Shown here in pieces: positions 1-12,500 of a stretch of DNA of 64,000 nt. The notes beneath the pieces are model-generated. The model saw only the letters and a program-made list of their open reading frames with translations, was not told where the DNA came from and did not search any database. The DNA lies in contig NW_014577256.1 in the NCBI RefSeq assembly GCF_000485595.1, positions 201,671 through 265,670 of the forward strand, read 5' to 3'. A program made the translations under genes and the position numbers. Origin of the DNA: Priapulus caudatus. Lineage: Eukaryota > Priapulida > Priapulimorpha > Priapulimorphida > Priapulidae. Numbering within the stretch: position 1 is the stretch's first letter; the number at the start of each line of letters is the position of its first letter.

Positions 1-39
<39 letters not shown>

Positions 40-60
40 GACAGACAGACAGAGAGGAAG
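1..60. repeat. GA/GACA microsatellite at window edge
   Basis: A nearly pure AG tract, grading into ACAG and GGAG units, starts the window and may extend beyond it. Plain simple repeat. Confidence 0.9.
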
Positions 61-381
61 GATGAGAAGATGGAGAGCGAGGGGAGTGGAGGAACGTATA
101 TAGCACATGTGTAATAAATTGTATGAATGAATGTTAAACCGTACCATTGGTAGGTATGACATTACAAAAACGCATAACTGATAGTACCCTACCCATGACT
201 TATTCTGCACTTTGCACTGTTTCTTCTGTCATTACTTAGTGTTTCCCTGAACTACCGTAATCATCCTACACGCCTTGTGTGTTACGCAACTTGTATTCGT
301 TGTGTTCCCGCCCGTAATTGTTGATAAATAAAATACGGTACACCGTACCATTTACATTTCTGCTCCACTTTTCTACTGCAG

Positions 382-517
382 AGGCTGAGTGAACGCGGAT
401 ATGAGTAGTGTGTATGCGTGCGTGCATTCGTACGCGTGTACTTTTGGGGGGTGTTAACTCAAATGTTTGCTTTTGTTTACTTTTCGTAAGAACGCGTCTC
501 GAGAAGCTAAACAGAGT
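382..517 (+). CDS. Two possible microexons of the unidentified plus-strand gene
   Basis: Two tiny candidate exons, 382-404 and 491-517, fit in phase in front of the exon at 2395. The first follows ctactgcag and would read RLSERGY before a weak gtagtg donor. The second follows cttttcgtaag and ends at a strong gtaagtatg donor. Together they would read on into RLEKLNRV and then IRFILGRP of the next exon without a stop. Exons of 23 and 27 bases are easily found by chance, so this rests only on phase continuity and one good donor. What lies between 405-490 and 518-2394 looks intronic. Confidence 0.25.
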
Positions 518-2394
518 GTAAGTATGTGATGTAGTGCTGCTATTGCCGCATGGGATGATTTAGTGGAGTAAGCACGTAGTTTTTGCGAAAGCTATATGTC
601 TGTACTGTAGTGTATCTCTGATGCTGCAAGCTGTTAGGTATAGCGATTGCTGCGCTGCGTGTATCATTTGCGGTCCTGATTTATGCAGTGAGGTATTCAA
701 TTGGATAATGTTGCGTATTGATTAAGAAAGTTATCATAAATCAAATCAAGTGAGAGAACCAGTTTGAGACTTTATTTATACTCGACCAACGCCTTTCTGC
801 CATAGAAGAACTCTATTCTGGATATTTCTAGATTGTGATACTTTTGTTGTTAATACTGCAACGATACACCAACATTGAACTCACCATTTATCAGGTATCG
901 AGTATCGCCTAGCTACAATAGAAACTGTTATTTTCGTAGTTGTTTCTATTTTTGTGATTGTGCTGTGTGGCGGATGTATAAATTATGTATATACGCATCA
1001 ACATATAGGCCTACTGTTTGTTATATGGGTTCAGCTGCCAACCTGGCACAACTGTATTTATATGCAAATACAGTCTCAAACTATATCGTATTGATATTTT
1101 GAGCTCATACTAGGAATGTAATATCGAAATTATGCATGAGATGGTGCATGAATATTTAAATTAGCGGCGACCTGCGTTTCAGCGCACGGAATGAAAGAAA
1201 ATAAATAAAGGGATATCTATATATCTTGATATTTATCTGGCTCCCTGCCTGCGAGTATGATATGGGGAAGTTTACAAAACAATGTAATGTGTTATGTAAC
1301 TCGATTCTAGTGAGGGACAAATGCACGTCAATTTCATACTGGTAATTATACCTTTCAATTAATCCCAATGATCTGAGAGTCGTGTAACAATTGTCCGTTA
1401 ATACACAACGTGTACACATTATCAGAAGATCTGCGAAATACAGTTTTAGTTTTAAGTATACTAAAAATTGGAAATACAACAGCTAATGTCGCTACGAGCA
1501 TGTGGTACTGGAAATTTCACGCGCTACCGTACGCTAAGCGCTTGCGTCGCGGGTCAGACTAATGATACTATTTACGAAAGTATCTTTAGTTTCTGTCGCT
1601 TCGTCCGTCATACACGCTGATACAATATAACGCCTGCTCTGGCTAAGCTTTCACTACAAGCGTTATAGTTAGCTGTACGCGCTTATAGAATGCTGTAGTG
1701 TTTAACAAATATAGTCTTACAAACCTCCGGGAACGAACTCCTCGCATAAACGCAATAAAACATAGCAAATTAGGGTAGCAATTTGGAGAAATTATAGTCA
1801 CTAACACTAAACTAACCCGAACGATAAGAGATCGGTTAAGCGAGTGATGGATATAACCTACTCACGAGTAAACAATTACATGCTCTCTGCTTGCACTGCA
1901 TGCATGGTAGCGAAATCATCGCGCTATTGCAATTTAAATGCTAATCGGCTCGGTCTCAATATTGTTTACATGGTAATTATTTGGATCTCACAGCGATTAT
2001 ATCACGATAACGTGGTCCATGGATGATCAGGAATGCCACTAGTATATTTTCACAATTATCTATCAACAATCTTGCTTCTAAAATTGTTAAAGAAACATCG
2101 ATTTACTAAACGAGAATTCCATCGAATCGAACTTTTCTAGAAACGTTCCTTCGATTACGAAACCAAAATTGAGTAAAATTCCGAATCAAAATTTTAATAC
2201 CGATCTTCGGATTGATTCATTTCGGATATCCGGTTGTACGCATAGTTGGCGGGCATCGAGCGCCGTGGTAACCACTGTCGATGGCGGACGGCTGCTTGAC
2301 TGAAACGGGTTGACACACATACGGGAGCGAGAAGATCTGTCTCACACATGAGCGGGAGCGGTGATGATCTCCTATACTTACTTTTGTTCATCAG
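518..2394. other. AT-rich non-coding stretch, probably intronic
   Basis: No convincing exon, RNA gene or bounded repeat was seen here on either strand. Short open frames are of the size expected by chance in AT-rich DNA. Confidence 0.5.
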
Positions 2395-2515
2395 GATCCG
2401 ATTTATTCTGGGAAGACCACGCGGTAACGAGGCGCCGCTGGCATACTCGGAGGAACTCAGTGAGCCTAGTAGCTCTGCGAGTGAACAAAGTCTAAAGGAT
2501 TACGAATTGATTGAC
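2395..2515 (+). CDS. Unidentified gene, exon a
   Basis: Follows tgttcatcag and ends at gtaaag. The first base completes a codon; then 40 codons are open, including NEAPLAYSEELSEPSSSAS, ending KDYELID in phase 0. The other two frames hit stops. Confidence 0.55.
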
Positions 2516-5500
2516 GTAAAGAATTGAGATTTAAATCTTGTCGAGTAGGCGGAGATCGCTGTAATTATACATAATTATACCGAGGGGAATGTTCATAGTC
2601 TGATGATGTATGGGCACGTCAAATAGCCTATCGCGTTATATGGACCATGATATCCGCTTGCTTATCTAAGCGCGACGCTATGCTGCGTGATGGCGAGAAG
2701 TCTAGTTCGATCTCCGTGTATAGATGACCCTCACGCCATTGATGCTTTCCTATAGAAGCAATAATACGATGCGTATTACAACTTCCATCATTATTATCTG
2801 CCTGTTCGGGGGTGGTATATCGTGATATGACCGAGTTTAGCGATACGTTTGCACAAAAGTGTATAAGATCTTTTATTAGATGACTTTATTTTATATATAA
2901 GGCCATTTACATGGTCTAAAATTCTTATTAAATTTATAATGCACGGTTTATAGATATTTTTCCGTGTGTCCATAAATCTTAATATAGATATGTTCGCGAA
3001 GGTGTCGATAGTTTATTATATTCGATCCATGCTATTGCTGACGTTTCGCATATGGAAATAAGTTGTCGCTGCTATGTTGCTACTATGTCTTGTCATTATA
3101 TTTATTGTCTACATTGTTTTGTCAGTATTGCTGTGTTGCACGAGTGGTTGACACTAACTGTGTTATGGCGCTCTTGCCAAATCAACTACTGAAATTTGAC
3201 TCTGAAAATTGTGTCAAATAATAGAAGAATTTGATGGGTTTACACGCATACACACATGCCCGATCGAAATATTAGATCGGTTCACACACGCGAATGTTAA
3301 GCTTGCTCAATTTACACACGCGCGCGCACGTACACACGCGCGCGCACACATCTCTCACATGCACACGCTAACATACGCACACACGTACACGCGCGCACAC
3401 ACATCTCACACACACGCGCACACACGCACACAGTATAATTTACTTATAGCGTGATCCAGAGTTGTACAACAAATATAATACGTTATGCAGCAATGTAAAA
3501 AAATAAGTATTTTTGAGATGAGTGTGATTCTAGCTTTGTCGAATACGAATGTTAACCTTGGAAGAATGACTAACCTCGCGTGTTGATGCACATCGTGGCA
3601 CATTGTGAAGCCCCACTCTTCTTTTCTATTGTAAAGTGCACAATTCTACTTAATTATATTATTTCTACTATTTCTAATACTACAACTTCATTAAATCTAC
3701 ATTCCTATATTCCGAACTACGCTGTACCTATATTTGTTACCGTGTGATGTTGTGCTGTGCGGTGCACCCACCGTCCTCTGTGTTACTACATCAGGTATGT
3801 TGGACAGGATTAACAAAGGCGAATATATTCTACCATTCGCCAGTGTTGCTTGTAACTGTCTATGAATTAAGTTATGAGAAGTATTTATACGCTTGGAACA
3901 TACAGAAATTTTGTTTATTATGAGTATATTGCTGTCATCATGAATACTGCAGGCAAGGATGTTTGCGCCAGCTATACCTTGCATTTAATTATGCAATACA
4001 TGCATATTTCGAACGTTCACGCTTAGACAGTCAGGCAGTACGCACGCTTACGCATGCACACGCAACACACGCAAGTGTACAAAAACGCGCACGTGCACAC
4101 ACATACGCATACACCCGCACGCGCACGCACGCTTACTGATAAAACCTATGTACTAATGAACACACCAACACGCGCGCGCCCACGGACCTACGCACGCACG
4201 CATCCAGGTACACATGCACGCACGCACGCACGCACACACACAAACACACCGACACAAACGAACAAACCACAATCAAGCACGCTTAAACGACCGTGTGCAC
4301 GCGCGCAGTCATCCGATACGCACGCAAGCGGCGCACAAAACCACTCTAACGTTGCGTGACGCTATTTTTGCAGGAAAAGGTTGACAAAGCTCGCGAAAGA
4401 TGACAACGCCACTCACCAGTCTTCCAGAATCGATCCACAAAGCCAGCTGTTCGCTGTCAGCGCATTGGGTTCCGCGCCCGACAAAAAACGAAAACCAGCG
4501 GAAAGTATCGGTGGTACGTAAAATCATGAAACCTTCAGTAGTCGCACGCGTAATTTCTGTCTAAAGTATGAATATAGGTCTACTTCTGCAGGGGTGGTGA
4601 CCTCATGGTTGGATAGCACTCGAAATTTTTAGGCTGATGTGTCTGGGGTTTGATTCTCACCTTGGTCACCTGCTGTTAAGCACTTGAGCGTTACGCTTCA
4701 GTGAAATGTAAAAATTGATTTAGAGTGTCAGCATATAATGCTAAAACTCGCGTAAAAATGAGAAGCTTCAGTGGATGAAGCCCGTTACAGACACTAAAGC
4801 AATACAGTCGCAGAAAACCTGTGCTTCACGAAATAACTCAATTGTAAGCCTACTTGACTATCAACTGTGCCCATAAATAGGCAACTGGCATGGTACATAA
4901 TATATAACAGCCGTATTTCTCTACATCTTTGTACGTGCGTGCGTGCGTGCGTGCGTGCGCGCGTGCATGCGTGTGTGTGTGTGCGCGCGCGTGCATGCGT
5001 GTTTGACTATCTTTGTTTGTTTATTTGCTCGCTTGTTTCATTGTTTATATTCACACATATGCCTTTATACCGCGGCGAGACGTGAACAAAATAAAGTCAC
5101 CTATCTCCGACATTACTTCACCAATAAATAACGGCGAATCCACACTGGTAGACGCAGTCGTAACGAAACTCTTTATGAAATAGCACGTCATCTGTTGATC
5201 TTCAGGCACAGCCAGACCGTACTACAATAACTACGGCGGCTACGCAGCGACGGAACCAGGCGACGACGTCTCGGATCAGAGCGACCGACCGGTGGACGCG
5301 AGCAGTACTGAGAAGCTCTACACGCAAACGAACAAGAGCAGAACGGATCGACCGCTGACAGAGACGCCTGCCGGCACCCGAGGCGAGCCCATTGGCAGCA
5401 CAGGCCAGAGAAGACGGCAGAAGAGAGTGACAATAGGCGGAGCAGAGGAGGTGGATGACTGGGGTGGCGAGCATCCACAGGCCGACTCACAAGTCGAGGT

Positions 5501-5759
5501 AAATGCGACGTCCCAGTTCCCGGACAATTAAAATCGCAACTTCGGCTTTTCCGCGTCCCGGTTAGCCACGAAAATTTATTAAACATGCACAATGTATTCA
5601 TCGTAACTATTACAACATTTCGAGATGACGCAGTGAATTAAACCATTTCAAAAACTGTTATTTCAGACAATATTGGACCCCAACGTGAGCGTAGAGCCAA
5701 TATATGACAGCGAAGATCCGCCGAACATAGCCAGACCTGAACTGACCATATACTTCTAA
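2395..5759 (+). CDS. Unidentified gene, five 3' coding exons
   Basis: Not a family I recognise. Five exons, 2395-2515, 2671-2717, 4374-4513, 5206-5498 and 5667-5759, join in phase (0, 2, 1, 0) at AG/GT borders and give about 230 residues ending at TAA 5757-5759. The product is polar and looks disordered. In order it has a hydrophobic-basic start (RFILGRPRG), an acidic/serine stretch, a basic patch (SVKRLTKLAK), a tyrosine-rich piece (YYNNYGGY), a basic block (RRRQKRVTIGG) and an acidic end closing with ELTIYF. That end resembles a class II PDZ ligand (hydrophobic at 0 and -2). A cytoplasmic tail of a membrane protein is one reading (inference). The exons are richer in GC than the flanks. The 5' part lies upstream, possibly outside the window. 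The splice chain is the evidence; no homology is claimed. Confidence 0.6.
2671..2717 (+). CDS. Unidentified gene, exon b
   Basis: Short 47-base exon after cttatctaag, reading RDAMLRDGEKSSSIS and leaving two bases that join the next exon to give V. The donor (gtatag) is weak, so the 3' border is uncertain. Confidence 0.4.
3314..3433. repeat. Alternating CA/CG purine-pyrimidine tract
   Basis: Imperfect ACAC and CGCG runs in an intron of the unidentified gene. The alternation of purine and pyrimidine is the type that can adopt Z-DNA. Confidence 0.8.
4034..4333. repeat. Second CA/CG-rich simple repeat tract
   Basis: About 300 bases of ACGC, ACAC and GCGC units directly before exon c of the unidentified gene. 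The open frame across it is only an H/T/A-rich artefact of the repeat. Confidence 0.8.
4374..4513 (+). CDS. Unidentified gene, exon c
   Basis: Begins after atttttgcag and ends at gtacgt. Only the frame starting KRLTKLAKDDN stays open across its 140 bases, and it exits in phase 1, matching exon d. Confidence 0.6.
4596..4670 (+). repeat. tRNA-like sequence, probably SINE or tRNA pseudogene
   Basis: A 75-base segment opens with GGTGACC and closes with the perfect complement GGTCACC, like an acceptor stem. It carries an A-box-like TGGTTGGATAG and a B-box-like GGTTTGATTC. The T-stem pairs poorly and no clean anticodon arm forms, so a working tRNA is unlikely. It sits in an intron. Confidence 0.35.
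4930..5006. repeat. (GTGC)n / GT microsatellite
   Basis: GTGC units merge into GT and CG runs in the intron before exon d of the unidentified gene. Confidence 0.85.
5206..5498 (+). CDS. Unidentified gene, exon d
   Basis: Begins after ttgatcttcag and ends at gtaaat. It has 97 open codons, GC-rich against AT-rich flanks, with a YYNNYGGY segment and a RRRQKRVTIGG basic block. Exits in phase 0. Confidence 0.65.
5667..5759 (+). CDS. Unidentified gene, last coding exon
   Basis: Begins after ctgttatttcag. It reads 30 codons, containing SVEPIYDSEDPPNIARPE, to a TAA at 5757. Phase matches exon d. Confidence 0.6.
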   Translation, partial: TILDPNVSVEPIYDSEDPPNIARPELTIYF

Positions 5760-5944
5760 AAGAAGGGTCAATGCAAATAGTTTACAATATACACAATTAA
5801 CTTCGTCAGTTAGTTGTGTACGTGTACATATGTTATATATACCGTATATTCTGTACAATTATATTGTTGTAGATGTGATATTGAGAAACTAGTAAATCAT
5901 GTTATTCATAGAAAAACACGATATTGGAGCACGTCATCTATATT

Positions 5945-6780
5945 CAAGTCAGAAACCATCTAGAAGATAACACGATTCTAGTCGATTGCCAGCATGGTTT
6001 CCGTAGCAATCGATCCTGCGAGTCCCACGTGATAACAATGAACTTATGACTTTATATCTAGCATCAAAAACAGAAAGTAGGCTGATGTTATAATTAGCTT
6101 CTTCAGTAAAGCTGCCAAGGTACAACACAATCGCTAGTTCCATGTAGTAATTAAACGATTATGGTATCCGGATCCGCCGACACCTATAACGCTGGGTAGA
6201 CGCAGTCCTATCTCAGTTCAGCCAAAAGTTGGCGGTGTACGGCGACTTCTGGGCCATCGCACTTCAGCAGTACCCCCCAAGGAACGGTTCTGGCCCCGCG
6301 TCTTGTCCCTTTTATCGATGACCATTGAGACAGCATTTCTTCAAAGACCTGCTTATTTTCCGATTGCTGTCTCCTATAGCTTGAGATTAGTAATCCGTAA
6401 GACACACGAGCTACGTAATGAACATCTCACTACTGCGGGAGAGGCAGTGAAAGTACAGAGACCATATTCACAAACCCACCCTGGAATATGTCGCTTCATA
6501 CCCATATCTAAGAGTACAACTGGATAGTTGGGCTCACGTGGAATATATCCAAGTTAATGGAAATTTCCAATGGTACAAAACAGAGCAGGGAGATTTGTCA
6601 TCACCTCGTACGGGAGATATGATGGCAGTACGTGTGTTCTAAGGCAGCAGCTATGACGGCAGTCTGGGAAATCGAAAACGCTATATCTCATGCGTTACAA
6701 AGTATGAGGGGTGAATAAAAACCACGAACGACGATATTTCACGTGCTGAAATAGTTGGGGAGCGGGGCATACCGTGTTAC
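5945..6780 (+). mobile_element. Decayed LINE reverse transcriptase
   Basis: Several reverse transcriptase landmarks of a Jockey/CR1-type non-LTR element appear in order but in different frames. They are VDCQHGFRSNRSCES near 5976, TPQGTVLAP near 6275 (the SGVPQGTVLGP block), a YPYLRVQLDS piece near 6500 and VQNRAGRFVITSYGRYDG near 6573. Stops and frame changes separate them and the YxDD region is not readable, so the copy is dead. It lies just downstream of the last exon of the unidentified gene, on the same strand. Family assignment rests on these blocks and is approximate. Confidence 0.75.
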
Positions 6781-9052
6781 TTTCTTTGATGCAATCGAAT
6801 ATCTACGCATTGTGCTTATACTATTGCATGCTCCCCAGCAGGGGGAACGTTAGGTGTTTTTGCTTCATCACTCCGTTCATGCGTGCAGACACGGTTTGCA
6901 ATGAGAAACAAATTGCAAAATATATGATGTAAAACGATCGAGGACAAGTTTACCGAATTAGGTTGAACGAAGTCAATATGTGCCATATCAATCATAAAAC
7001 AGTAATGAGAATAATAATAATAATATACTACGTTTTATTTCAATTTGCATTCACCAGATCAACTAGTATTGAGATTACTATATACATACATACACTATGT
7101 GAGCTCTATATTCGTTTTATCCGCATATTTATATTCATTGTTGTTTGTTTTATATTTGATCATTGTCCAATACAATAAACAAAGATAATGACATTACCAA
7201 GCGTGTGTTACTATTGCTATCGGCACGAACAGATCTATACTATAGATTTTATTAGAGTAGAGATATATTCATGCTATCAGCATACCTAACGACTCAGCAA
7301 ATATATAAATAGATGCAAAAAACTATTATTGGTACCCGTGTGCTCTACATTCGGAACCACATTATGCCGTGCTTTAATAATGTTCAATTTATAATATATA
7401 AATCCAATAACACTGGAAGAGTAACTAAATCATGTACATTACTACATTATAAGGAGAAGCATAAATAAATTCAAATATATTCATGTGAGAATCTTTTTCC
7501 ACGCTAAACACAAAACTAACCATAAAAATATATACTCTCTGTCAAGTAATTTCCATGAGACATTATACTGGAATAAGTTAGCAATAGCAGGGAAGTGAAC
7601 TTGTTGTATTACAAACCACTTTAACAAGTAATGGTATTCAACATCATCGTTCAATCTTAACAAGTTTTTGAAATGACACTTTTACTGGGCATAAAATTAA
7701 TCAAGAGACCTGGGTGCGCAGCACGGCCGTATAATTCGACTAGGTTAGTTTCTAGAGCTTAGGTGAAAATAGTAGATGCCATCCTAGCAACGAATAATTC
7801 GTGACGAACGACTAGATTCAACTAACGGAAAACTCGTCATGTTTTTCAAATATGTTTTGTCGCACGATACGATGCCGAGCATCTTTACTCTGTCACTTAT
7901 AGGCCCCCTATATTCTTGCTTTACTGGGTGGGGCCATAGGACATGGGTGTTGCCTGGCCCTTTTCTACTCATTACGTTTTAATAGGCAGTCGACAGCGAG
8001 TGAGCGAGGAGAGTTGCCAAAGAGGGGTGTGCCAAGAAGAAATCTAATTTCTGGGGAACCGGATAAATATATAGGTGGATATGTAGATATAGACACTCAT
8101 TCGCTAATCATTGGTAACCACTTAACACCAAATCTGATACTACAAAGTCCATAGATACGGAACAACATATCTCGCTTATTGAGTTACATTGGAAATGAAC
8201 TGAATGGTATTTTCTGACAACACCAAGGCTCCCTATGCTTGATGCACATATTAATGCTCATCGCATTTTTTTATATTTATTATTAACTAAATTATAAGGA
8301 TATTACAGATGGCATGATCTGTAACGAAGTTCAGTTACTTCAGTGCAAAAAAACGAGTCATAAAGCGTGTCTGTAACACGAGTGTATAGCGCAGGTGGTT
8401 AGCTTTATAATTAATTCCATAGAAAAAAACGGTTTTCAACTTGATACCCAACTGTTGTATAAGAAAATTAATCGATAAACCTGCGACAAATATAGCGACC
8501 TAGAATGTTTCTACATTAAATGACACTGGTGCTGTTTTTTCATCCTGGGAAGATAGAAGAACTATAGCATGCCTTTCAGCAAAACCTGCAACCACACCAC
8601 CATTACCACCACTGCCATGCACCATACATACCACCATACACAACCACACTAACACCACCAGCGGAAACCTTGAATACGACAGTCCACCAACATGAATATG
8701 ATGATGTTTTTATGACATTTAAACCATAGGCCAATCATAATAGCACAGAAAAATAAGAGCAAGTTACAGTTCAGATAAAGACTGCATTATACAGCCAGTG
8801 AGCCTGTTCCAAGTTCACCTAATACCAAAGGAATATGCTGGTAACACACGTTTTCATTACTGGCTACAAAGAAACCAACGGTTATCCCTCCTTTTGATGG
8901 CCAACGGGACACTGAACAGTTACTCTTGACATACCCTGGAAAGTCTCACTGGGTCCAGCAGTAGTCTCAGGAAAACAACCACAATCTGTTCATTAACCCA
9001 ACTGGCCAATAATCACTGAACTCCAATTTTGAACACGTTTTTTTTTACTATA
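6781..9052. other. Gene-free AT-rich DNA, part VAMP4 3' flank
   Basis: No supported gene. An ACC-rich low-complexity patch lies at about 8588-8663. A TTTATT near 8274 (AATAAA on the minus strand) could be the VAMP4 polyadenylation signal, 1.2 kb past its stop, but nothing else supports that use. Confidence 0.4.
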
Positions 9053-9059
9053 ATTCTAT

Positions 9060-9128
9060 CAGGAGTGAATACTAATAGATTATAATAATAGATATCAATA
9101 GATTATAATCTATTATTATTCACTCTTG
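9060..9128. mobile_element. 69-bp hairpin mini-transposon, 7-bp target duplication
   Basis: Inverted ends CAGGAGTGAATA / TATTCACTCTTG enclose an AT-rich palindromic core. The flanks are ATTCTAT and ATCCTAT, a 7-bp duplication with one mismatch. It belongs with the elements at 23817, 55060 and 56379, whose ends also read CA(A/G)G(A/G)G. Confidence 0.55.
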
Positions 9129-9495
9129 ATCCTATATCATAACCATGAACATTCAAGGTCCTCGTCTTCATGAGATATCGGGACAAGCTGACTCTACTAA
9201 TGCAATCCATGCTAATTTCATTGTATAATATTCATTTCATTGAATGAAAATAAAGAGCCAACTTTGCATGGCCAGATAGGTTTGAATGTCATATTTTACA
9301 AAATAAATAATCTATTCCATAGGTACATTCCCCGACGGTACACTGCTTGTGATTGACCTGCTACACAGTGTCATTCTTTTATGGCTCTGTGCGCAGCAGC
9401 GAATTTTGCAGCTCAGTGTTTAATTATAGTATGGCATCCATTAGCACGTGGGCTTTACACCAAGTCACACCTGCAGTCCGAACAGCTGCTGTAAG

Positions 9496-9530
9496 TTATG
9501 ACTTCTTTGTTGCTTGTATGATGATTGGCA
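9496..9530 (-). CDS. VAMP4: VAMP4 exon 6 (stop)
   Basis: After aataacttttcag. It completes the anchor and ends IQATKKS, TAA at 9498-9496. A short basic luminal tail is normal for this family. Confidence 0.8.
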
Positions 9531-12500
9531 CTGAAAAGTTATTTATAAACCCCATATAATGATGACTGTTGTATCTAAATATCAATACGATTAATAAAGC
9601 ATCATTATTGTTATAATTACATCTTACTTCCAATGTTCCATGGCGATGAAACTTACGTGTGAATCCTTTGTATTTTAGATAATTGGGAAAATACTAACTA
9701 ATGAGAAAATACTTACAAATAATGACGAGCATGATGATGACAATAACAGCAATTAGGATTAGTCTCATCTGCAATAACAAAAACATGTAAAATCACTAAA
9801 TAATGTGGTGTGGAGTGGCAAAAACACAATATCAATCGTTATCCGTACGACAATAATAATAATTATCCTAATAATTATTTAACATATATGGACAAGTTAT
9901 AGGTTTATTTCTTTCTACTTCGTCCTGTTAAACAGCAGACATTTGTTTACAAAATGGGAAGGATGATTACATACCTTGCATTCCCTCCACCACATTTGCT
10001 TCTTGAGATCTTGAGCACTCATGCGAAATATGTCTGAACTGGATGTCAACTGATCTACAAGATCAAATTAAAACCTTATCAATTCTATTTCTGACAAATA
10101 CAGAATTAAATGTATACCTGGGGAGTGAAATATATCAAGACTAAAACATAAAATCTTTCACATGGGATTTTTAATAATAATAATAATATTTATTGATTTA
10201 TATTGCACACGTTACATGCAGATATGTTCACGTGCGCATTACAAAGGCTGATTATAAAACAGCGGACTGCAACACTGTAAAATATAGATACTTAAATTAC
10301 GACAATCCTGAAACAATTCCTGATTATAAATAGCGGACTGCAACATTGTAAAATATAGATCCTAAAAACGACAATAATACAACATTTTCGATAAAATAGA
10401 ACTCAAATCAAATGTACACCTAAAATATAATGTCTAGATGTGTGCAATGCAATGTTAAATAGATGAGTTTTGACTAGGCGTTTAAAAGATTCCAGCGACT
10501 TTTCACATCGAATATGACAAGGTAGCTTATTCCATAATTTTGGGGCAGCTGATGAGAAAGCTCGATCGCCAAGTGTAGCCAACGTTTTTACAGCTGGTGG
10601 CTCAATTAACATGTGGTTACCAGAGCGCAGACTGTACTGATTAGGTCTCTTTAATGTGACTAATTCCCTGATATAATCTGGTGACATACAATGTAATGCC
10701 TTAAAAGTGATGAGTAGTATTTTAAACTCTATACGGAAATAGACTGGCAGCCAATGCAAATAATATAAAACAGGTGATATATGATCAAACTTGGATACAT
10801 TGCATATAAGCCGAGCAGCTGCATTTTGGACTCGCTGTAACTTATGCTCAAGGGATCGTTGTCGTAACAGGTACTACAGATATGTACCCGAGGTACATAT
10901 ATGTATACACAAAGTGTAGCAGACTTGTACTACATAAGTGTACCCTAACCCTAACCCTAACCCCAACCCTAACTCTAACCCTAACCCTAACCCTAACCCC
11001 AACCCTAACCCTAACCCCAACCCTAACTCTAACCCTAACCCTAACCCTAAACATACCTCATATAAAAATATAAACATAATACAAAACAACCTAAAACTAC
11101 CTCGGGTACATATCTGTAGTACCTGTTACGACAACGACCCTTCGTGCGTAACTTATTCAGTTGTACCTGGGGCAGCCCATAAAGTAAAACAATTTTTAAA
11201 AGTAACAAGTGCCGCGGAGCGACAGCGCTCATCTAAATTCTAATGCGGTGACTCTGTGGTGGAGTGGTGGGATTCTAGTAAACCCTGTTAGTCCCAAATG
11301 TGTTCACATACGCGCCGAAACAGTGGAAGGCACAGGGATGGTATCAGGAACCTTCTCAAAGGAATGTTCGTTGGGATCATTATGAAAGTTGCCACGAGAT
11401 GGCGCGTACGTTTAAGTGTCTTAAGATTAAAGATGGAAGCTCCCATCGTACGTAGTAGCAACAATTATTTGCAAGACAGAATAGGTAAACACTCATCCAT
11501 TTACCTACGCAAGCCTACAGGCTGAAATAGAGAGCTGCCACCTGTAACTAATTAACGTAAGCAAAAACTACACAGTACTATCACCACCACATGCACTGGC
11601 AGTGGCCACTGGCAGTGGCCACTGGCAGTGGCATAAGTTACATGTAACACACTGACAGTACAGAATGCCATAGAAATTATACGATTTAAGGAGCATAAAC
11701 CTTCTTCAACCAAATTTAGCTTTTGAAATTTCACTGTGACATTGTAGCCTCATACATCCAGGCATGTATAGATTCTACTAGCAAACCCAGCAGTCAAATT
11801 ATTTCTAACAATAAACAAATCCATGTTTAACCTTCCTCTTGTGGGTCAAAAGGTTATCCGACACTTACTCTTCGCATGTCAGCAGAAAGTACATTTCATA
11901 GTCCTTTCAATAAAGCCATAAAAATGCTAGGTCACCGCTGATACAAAAAAGTTTTTCAATCGCTCCGTCAGACCATGTCCTCAGAAAATGTATAAAATCT
12001 GCCCTGTGCCCCATTGACCTTTGCCCTGTGACCTCCAATTTTGGCACAGTGATGGCTTTTCCTACCATGATGCTATACACCGACTATCACGAGCCTAGGT
12101 CGAGCCGTTTAGATTTGTGCCGCAATTCTGCATTTCCTCCCTATACCTTAAGTTAAGGAGGGAATGTTCCCCCTTCTTTTACACCTCTTGACCTTTGACC
12201 TTTGACCCCCAGCTTTAACATACCACCTCGTTTTCGGATTCCCCCCCCCCACGTCCCGTATATCGTGACCGTACGTCGAGCGTTTAAGATTTGTGCCCAA
12301 CTGTTGACGCACGCACGCACGCACGCACGGACAGACAATCATGCGATTCTACAAGCTGCATCTGACTACGTCAGATGAGCTAATAACACATTAAACAAAA
12401 CGGATTCATAACTGTATAATTACTAGAGATTAACCACTTGCTCATGTGCATGAAATCAAACTATAGATCTATACGTTCCATGCAAGGAAATCAGAACACT

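Larger units (their letters stand above)
10170..11230 (-). mobile_element. 5'-truncated L2/CR1-type LINE, 3' end
   Basis: In VAMP4 intron 4 and on the same strand. It encodes the C-terminus typical of L2/CR1 polyproteins: LLYGLPQVQLNKL, then (after the MITE at 10846-11147) QRVQNAAARLI, LHWLPVYFRIEFKILLITFK and FSSAAPKLWNKLPCHIR, ending near 10403. The 3' end is an ATT-type microsatellite tail at about 10171-10186, as usual for such elements. The last ~118 codons are still open, so the copy is fairly young or slowly decaying. The 5' limit near 11230 is approximate. Confidence 0.88.

Noticed and set aside
10944-11050. Chromosome end or telomere fusion site
   Set aside because: The array is bounded by transposon inverted repeats and a target duplication, with the LINE continuing on both sides.
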